Assembly: GCF_034928825.1 (NCBI RefSeq)
Contig: NZ_JAYFUL010000025.1
Span: 12,534-76,533 of the forward strand
Direction: 5' to 3'
DNA length: 64,000 bases
Origin: Arcicella aquatica
GTDB lineage: Bacteria > Bacteroidota > Bacteroidia > Cytophagales > Spirosomataceae
Shown here: piece after piece, positions 60,546-64,000 of the stretch
Layout: every line of letters begins with the position of its first letter
Numbering within the stretch: the first letter of the stretch is position 1
Made by a program: the position numbers and the translations under genes
The notes under the pieces: model-generated
The model's input: only the letters and a program-made list of their open reading frames with translations
What the model was told of the DNA's origin: nothing
Database searches by the model: none

Positions 60546-62990
60546 CTATTTCTTTTTCACCTCAAAAAATATCGCTAAGCCTAAAACGCTTACCAATACA
60601 ATTGACATAATAAGGTCTACAGTACCACCTTTTTTAACTGATTCTGGTTCGAATTTAAACTCAATCGTGTGTTTTCCAGCAGGTACTACCATCGCTCTAA
60701 GGATATAATCTGCTCTTAAGTGTGGCTTATATTGTCCGTCGATATAGGCTTTCCAGTCTATATTGCCACGGTAAAATATTTCAGAGAAAACCGCCAATTG
60801 TTCTGTTTTAGCATCTGATTGATAAGTTAAAGCATTTGGCTTGTACGACGTCAACACAATTTTATTGACAGCACTGTCTGGCTGAATTTTCAAATTAGCC
60901 ACTTGGTCAGCAAATCTTTTGTCGATGAAAGCAATGTCTTTAGGCTCAAACTTATCTAAAGCTTTCATTTCTTCATCGGCATTGGCTACAATTTTAAATG
61001 AATTAACAAACCAAGCATTACCACAAGCCTCTGGGTTTTGCTGTGCCACTGGCTGACCTGTCTGCTGATTTGGCATGATGAAATACTTCGTATTCAGCAT
61101 ATTCAATACCTGCATATTGTTTTTGGCAATCTGGTTTTCAATGATTTCTGAATAGCGACGTAATTTAGCCCCATGATACCCACCGATAGATTGGTGATAG
61201 TACGACGCTTTAGCATCACTACTGAAACCACCAGCGGCTGCGGCATCAAATACTCTGTAGATGCTTTTATCTTTCAATATTTGCTCGTCGGCAGCGGTTG
61301 GCGTAAATAGTTCTTCGTATTCTGAATTAGAAACGAAGTTGTCATTATTAAAATAGCGTTTGTCAACTCCGAATAAATCTACTACGATTAATAAAATTAA
61401 AACAGGATAAAAAATACCTTCTTTGATTTTGCCTGAAACCCATGCCCAGATTAAACCAGCAGCCAATAGAATAAAGGCTAACGAACGGAAAGCATCTGAC
61501 CGCATCAACGACTCACGGTCTTGTACAATACCTCTCAGTATTTGCGCATCAACGCCCTTGTCACCTGTGATTTGCATTCCTTCGTCACTTAGGGATTTGA
61601 AACTAAAAAACAAACTTGGTACAAGCGCAAAAATTACGCATAATCCAGCGGTTAATGCCAAACCATAAATCAATGGTTTTTTAATAGTTTCAAACGTTGG
61701 TTTGTTATCACTAATCTGTTTTAAAGCAAGTACGCCCAATATTACCATCGCTAGTTGCGTAAGCGATAAAATCATGGTAATGGCTCTGAACTTATTAAAC
61801 ATTGGGAAGTAATCAAACATTGGGTAGTTTAATAAAGGGAAGTTTTTACCCCAAGCAAGCATCGTGAAAAATACTGCTGTGCCTACTAACCACCATTTTA
61901 ATGAACCTCTCACTAAAAAAGCACCCAAAGCAAAAAGGAAACAAATGATTGCTCCTGCATATACAGGCCCACCCACATTTGGTTGGTCGCCCCAATAGGC
62001 TGGTCCTCTTTCAGTAAATGGCAAAGCGTTCTCTTCTGGAATACCCGCATTAACCATAGCTTTTAAGGTCTCTGATTTTTTACCGCCCAAGGTTCCGCCC
62101 ATTGTTCCACCATAAAAATTAGGAATCAATAAAGTACCCGTTTCACCAATACCGTAGCTATAGCTAAAAGCATAATCACGGTCTAAACCACCTTTTGACT
62201 CTGTATTGCTCGTTAATTCAGATTTACCACGAATGGTTTCTTTAGAGTATTCATAGTTATTCCAAAGGCGCATCGTGTGGTTAGCTACCCCAACAAAAGA
62301 ACCTAAGCCCAACGCCAATAAAGCAAAGACGAGAGATTTGATTTTTCCTTGCTTTACATGATTGATTATCTCAACAATAACGTATCCGAAAAGCAACAAA
62401 GCAAAGTAATAGGTGATCTGTACGTGATTGGCATAAATCTCCAAACTCATAAAGAGTGCCGTCAAGGCTCCTCCCAATAGATACTTGCCTCTAAAGCATA
62501 ATACTGCCCCTGCTGCTATCATCGGAGCATAAGCCAAGGCAATGGCTTTTGAAGTATGTCCTGCGGGTAGAATAACCATATTGAGCGTACAGAAAGCATA
62601 GCCGATGGCACCAATGATGGATTGCCAAGTATTTGCTCCCAATACGATTAATAGAATATACATACCCAGCATCTCTAAGAAAATAACGTTGATAGGCAAT
62701 GGTAAAAAGCCCATTACGTCCCCACCAATGGTTGAACCTATGCTATTAGGGTAGGCACCGTGAATCATATAAGCAGGCATACCACCAAACATCGAGTTTG
62801 TCCACCAAGGCACAATACCTGTTGCTTTGGTAAATTCAGTAGATTCGTGTGAAGAAGCCAATGACATGGTGATGTCGTGTTGCTTTAATTTTTTGCCTTG
62901 TAAGGCCGGAGAGGCATAAATTCCTGCAAGCACAACAAAAGCAATGACTGCGTATAAATGTGGGAGGAATTTCTTGAATGAAAACTGCAT
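60546..62990 (-). CDS. YfhO-family membrane protein
   Basis: An 814-residue integral membrane protein. The N-terminal region has the motifs YAVIAFVVLAGIYASPALQGKKLKQHDITM and TKATGIVPWWTNSMFGGMPAYMIHGAYPNSI (residues ~55-85), typical of YfhO proteins with GT-C-like architecture. About 12 membrane helices run to residue ~520, with a short final helix (VDLIMSIVLVSVLGLAIFFEV). A periplasmic beta-rich domain (~560-785) carries FSEIFYRGNIDWKAYIDGQYKPHLRADYILRAMVVPAGKHTIEFKFEP. YfhO of Bacillus and relatives is linked to glycosylation of lipoteichoic acid; the substrate in Bacteroidota is unknown. Confidence 0.88.
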   Translation of the reverse strand: MQFSFKKFLPHLYAVIAFVVLAGIYASPALQGKKLKQHDITMSLASSHESTEFTKATGIVPWWTNSMFGGMPAYMIHGAYPNSIGSTIGGDVMGFLPLPINVIFLEMLGMYILLIVLGANTWQSIIGAIGYAFCTLNMVILPAGHTSKAIALAYAPMIAAGAVLCFRGKYLLGGALTALFMSLEIYANHVQITYYFALLLFGYVIVEIINHVKQGKIKSLVFALLALGLGSFVGVANHTMRLWNNYEYSKETIRGKSELTSNTESKGGLDRDYAFSYSYGIGETGTLLIPNFYGGTMGGTLGGKKSETLKAMVNAGIPEENALPFTERGPAYWGDQPNVGGPVYAGAIICFLFALGAFLVRGSLKWWLVGTAVFFTMLAWGKNFPLLNYPMFDYFPMFNKFRAITMILSLTQLAMVILGVLALKQISDNKPTFETIKKPLIYGLALTAGLCVIFALVPSLFFSFKSLSDEGMQITGDKGVDAQILRGIVQDRESLMRSDAFRSLAFILLAAGLIWAWVSGKIKEGIFYPVLILLIVVDLFGVDKRYFNNDNFVSNSEYEELFTPTAADEQILKDKSIYRVFDAAAAGGFSSDAKASYYHQSIGGYHGAKLRRYSEIIENQIAKNNMQVLNMLNTKYFIMPNQQTGQPVAQQNPEACGNAWFVNSFKIVANADEEMKALDKFEPKDIAFIDKRFADQVANLKIQPDSAVNKIVLTSYKPNALTYQSDAKTEQLAVFSEIFYRGNIDWKAYIDGQYKPHLRADYILRAMVVPAGKHTIEFKFEPESVKKGGTVDLIMSIVLVSVLGLAIFFEVKKK

Positions 62991-63243
62991 ATTTTTTGTA
63001 AGATTTGGACTTAAATTACCTTGTATGCAAAGATAAAGTTTCTAATTTGAAATTTTGCATGAAAGCTACTTACTCCGCTTTAAATTAGGGTTAATAAAAA
63101 ATAAGGTTAGCAAATCGTTAAATCGAGGCGATGGTTTATTGAAATTTTGAACTTTTTAAGCACCTTTGTGTTTTTATTACGATTAATTAAACCAAACAAT
63201 ACTTGTTTTGTCCAAACGAAAGCAAATTAAAATATATTACAAA
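62991..63243. promoter_or_regulatory. Divergent promoter region between yfhO-like and lolA genes
   Basis: 253 nt of AT-rich DNA without a gene. Both start codons face away from it, so it holds two promoters. No clear -7/-33 pair was assigned. Confidence 0.5.
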
Positions 63244-63879
63244 ATGATGAACAAAAAGATTTTTTTACTTGCCATTTGCCTAATAATTACTGTAGTAGGG
63301 GTAAAAGCTCAAGATTCGAAGGCTGGAGTAATTATTGATGCCATGCAGAAAAAGTACAAATCAATGAAAGCATTTAGTGCTTCATTTACGTATGGTGCGG
63401 ATGGTTCAAGTCAGGTTTTACAAGGAAATATTACGGTAAAAGGACAAAAGTATCGTTTAAAAACAGGCGGGCAAGAGATTTATAACAATGGCAAAGAGGT
63501 TTCTACGTATATCAAAGAAACGAATGAAGTGAATATTTCTGATTATGAACCGTCGGATAATGATTTAAACCCTTCAAGAATTTATTCATTTGATAAAAAG
63601 GGGTATCGTTATGTGTTTATTCAGGAAGTGAAAGAAGGAGCAGAGTCGTATGAAGTAATTGAACTTTCGCCGGAAAAGAAAGGAACGCAGGTTTCGAAAG
63701 TGAAAATTAAATTGAATAAAAAAGATAAGTCTGTGAAAAGTTGGACTATTACCGATAAAAATGGTAAACGCCAGACATTCAAAGTAAACAATTTTGTTCC
63801 TAACGTACCTGTAGATGATAAATACTTTGTTTTTGACAAAAGTAAATTTCCAGGTGTTGAGGTGAATGATTTGAGATAG
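63244..63879 (+). CDS. lolA: LolA-family outer-membrane lipoprotein carrier
   Basis: A 211-residue periplasmic protein from MMNKKIFLLAICLIITVVGVKAQ, a clear signal peptide; a TTG 36 nt earlier is less likely. The LolA fold is shown by VIIDAMQKKYKSMKAFSASFTYGADGSSQVLQGNITVKGQKYRLKTG, QEIYNNGKEVSTYIKETNEVNISDYEP, and the late SKVKIKLNKKDKSVKSWTITDKNGKRQTFKVNNFVPNVPVDDKYFVFD. In Gram-negative bacteria LolA carries lipoproteins from LolCDE to the outer membrane. It is far from the LolC/E gene at 18.6 kb, as is common in Bacteroidota. Confidence 0.9.
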   Translation: MMNKKIFLLAICLIITVVGVKAQDSKAGVIIDAMQKKYKSMKAFSASFTYGADGSSQVLQGNITVKGQKYRLKTGGQEIYNNGKEVSTYIKETNEVNISDYEPSDNDLNPSRIYSFDKKGYRYVFIQEVKEGAESYEVIELSPEKKGTQVSKVKIKLNKKDKSVKSWTITDKNGKRQTFKVNNFVPNVPVDDKYFVFDKSKFPGVEVNDLR

Positions 63880-63935
63880 GTTTGGCTTCCCTTTAGTAAT
63901 ATAATTATTTGATTATCAATACATTATAAATAAAA

Positions 63936-63978
63936 TAACCCCGAAAAAGTGTCAATATTGGCAATTTTCAGGGTTTTT
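63936..63978 (+). terminator. Terminator of the lolA gene
   Basis: Stem AACCCCGAAAA with TTTTCAGGGTT, loop of about 20 nt, then TTTCTGTATTT. 57 nt after the stop. Confidence 0.7.
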
Positions 63979-64000
63979 CTGTATTTTGTTTCTGCTAAAA

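Noticed and set aside
1..64000. tRNA, rRNA or transposase genes
   Set aside because: None could be recognised in the intergenic regions or among the proteins by reading; this is not a computed search.

Overview
The window looks like chromosomal DNA of a low-GC, probably aquatic Bacteroidota, most likely order Cytophagales. The evidence is two SusC/SusD pairs, a type IX secretion C-terminal sorting domain, SPII lipoproteins with acidic residues after the cysteine, a 7TMR-DISM/AraC regulator, a LytTR regulator, TAnnTTTG-like promoter boxes, a proteorhodopsin with its Blh retinal-forming enzyme, and many palindromic intergenic repeats. No rRNA, tRNA, CRISPR array, transposase or phage gene was recognised.

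Layout. 1-2.6 kb: 3' part of an AddB-like PD-(D/E)XK nuclease. 3.2-6.7 kb: a three-gene operon of a SnoaL-like protein followed by two proteins that look like the N- and C-terminal halves of VioB/RebD (chromopyrrolate/iminophenylpyruvate-dimer type enzymes), here as separate genes. 7-12.5 kb: unknown membrane protein, ECF sigma factor with membrane partner, MpaB/DUF2236 oxygenase, a small membrane protein between two direct repeats, and an SRPBCC protein. 12.9-25.7 kb: GMC oxidoreductase with exported VOC protein, LOG-type phosphoribohydrolase, RpiB, RbfA, LolC/E-like permease, dicarboxylate symporter, Dps with an SRPBCC partner, CsaA, a VOC protein and a DinB/WYL pair. 26-28.3 kb: membrane-bound AraC regulator and LytTR regulator. 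28.8-39.4 kb: two SusCD loci, with the decayed tail of a third SusD between them. 39.8-44.6 kb: patatin lipase, divergent MBL-fold hydrolase, FKBP isomerase and Prc-like protease. 45-46.8 kb: blh and proteorhodopsin. 47.2-54.3 kb: a Cys-rich/carboxypeptidase-regulatory membrane protein and a cluster of four PAS kinase/response-regulator genes. 54.6-58.5 kb: a coiled-coil lipoprotein and a large T9SS-exported propeller/Ig-like protein. 58.6-63.9 kb: unknown protein, a 56-aa FeoB-associated-type Cys-rich protein, SuhB-like phosphatase, YfhO-like membrane protein and LolA.

How the genes work together. Blh cleaves beta-carotene to retinal for the rhodopsin. Helix-C residues D86/T90/E97 mark a proton pump, Met94 suggests green absorption, and Gly141 sits where xanthorhodopsin has its carotenoid fenestration. 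The SusCD systems import unknown polymers or oligomers; no glycoside hydrolase lies nearby. The most unusual content is the split VioB/RebD-like operon, the four signalling genes next to the rhodopsin locus, and at least five families of interspersed palindromic repeats. One of these carries a hairpin with a compensatory base change between copies.
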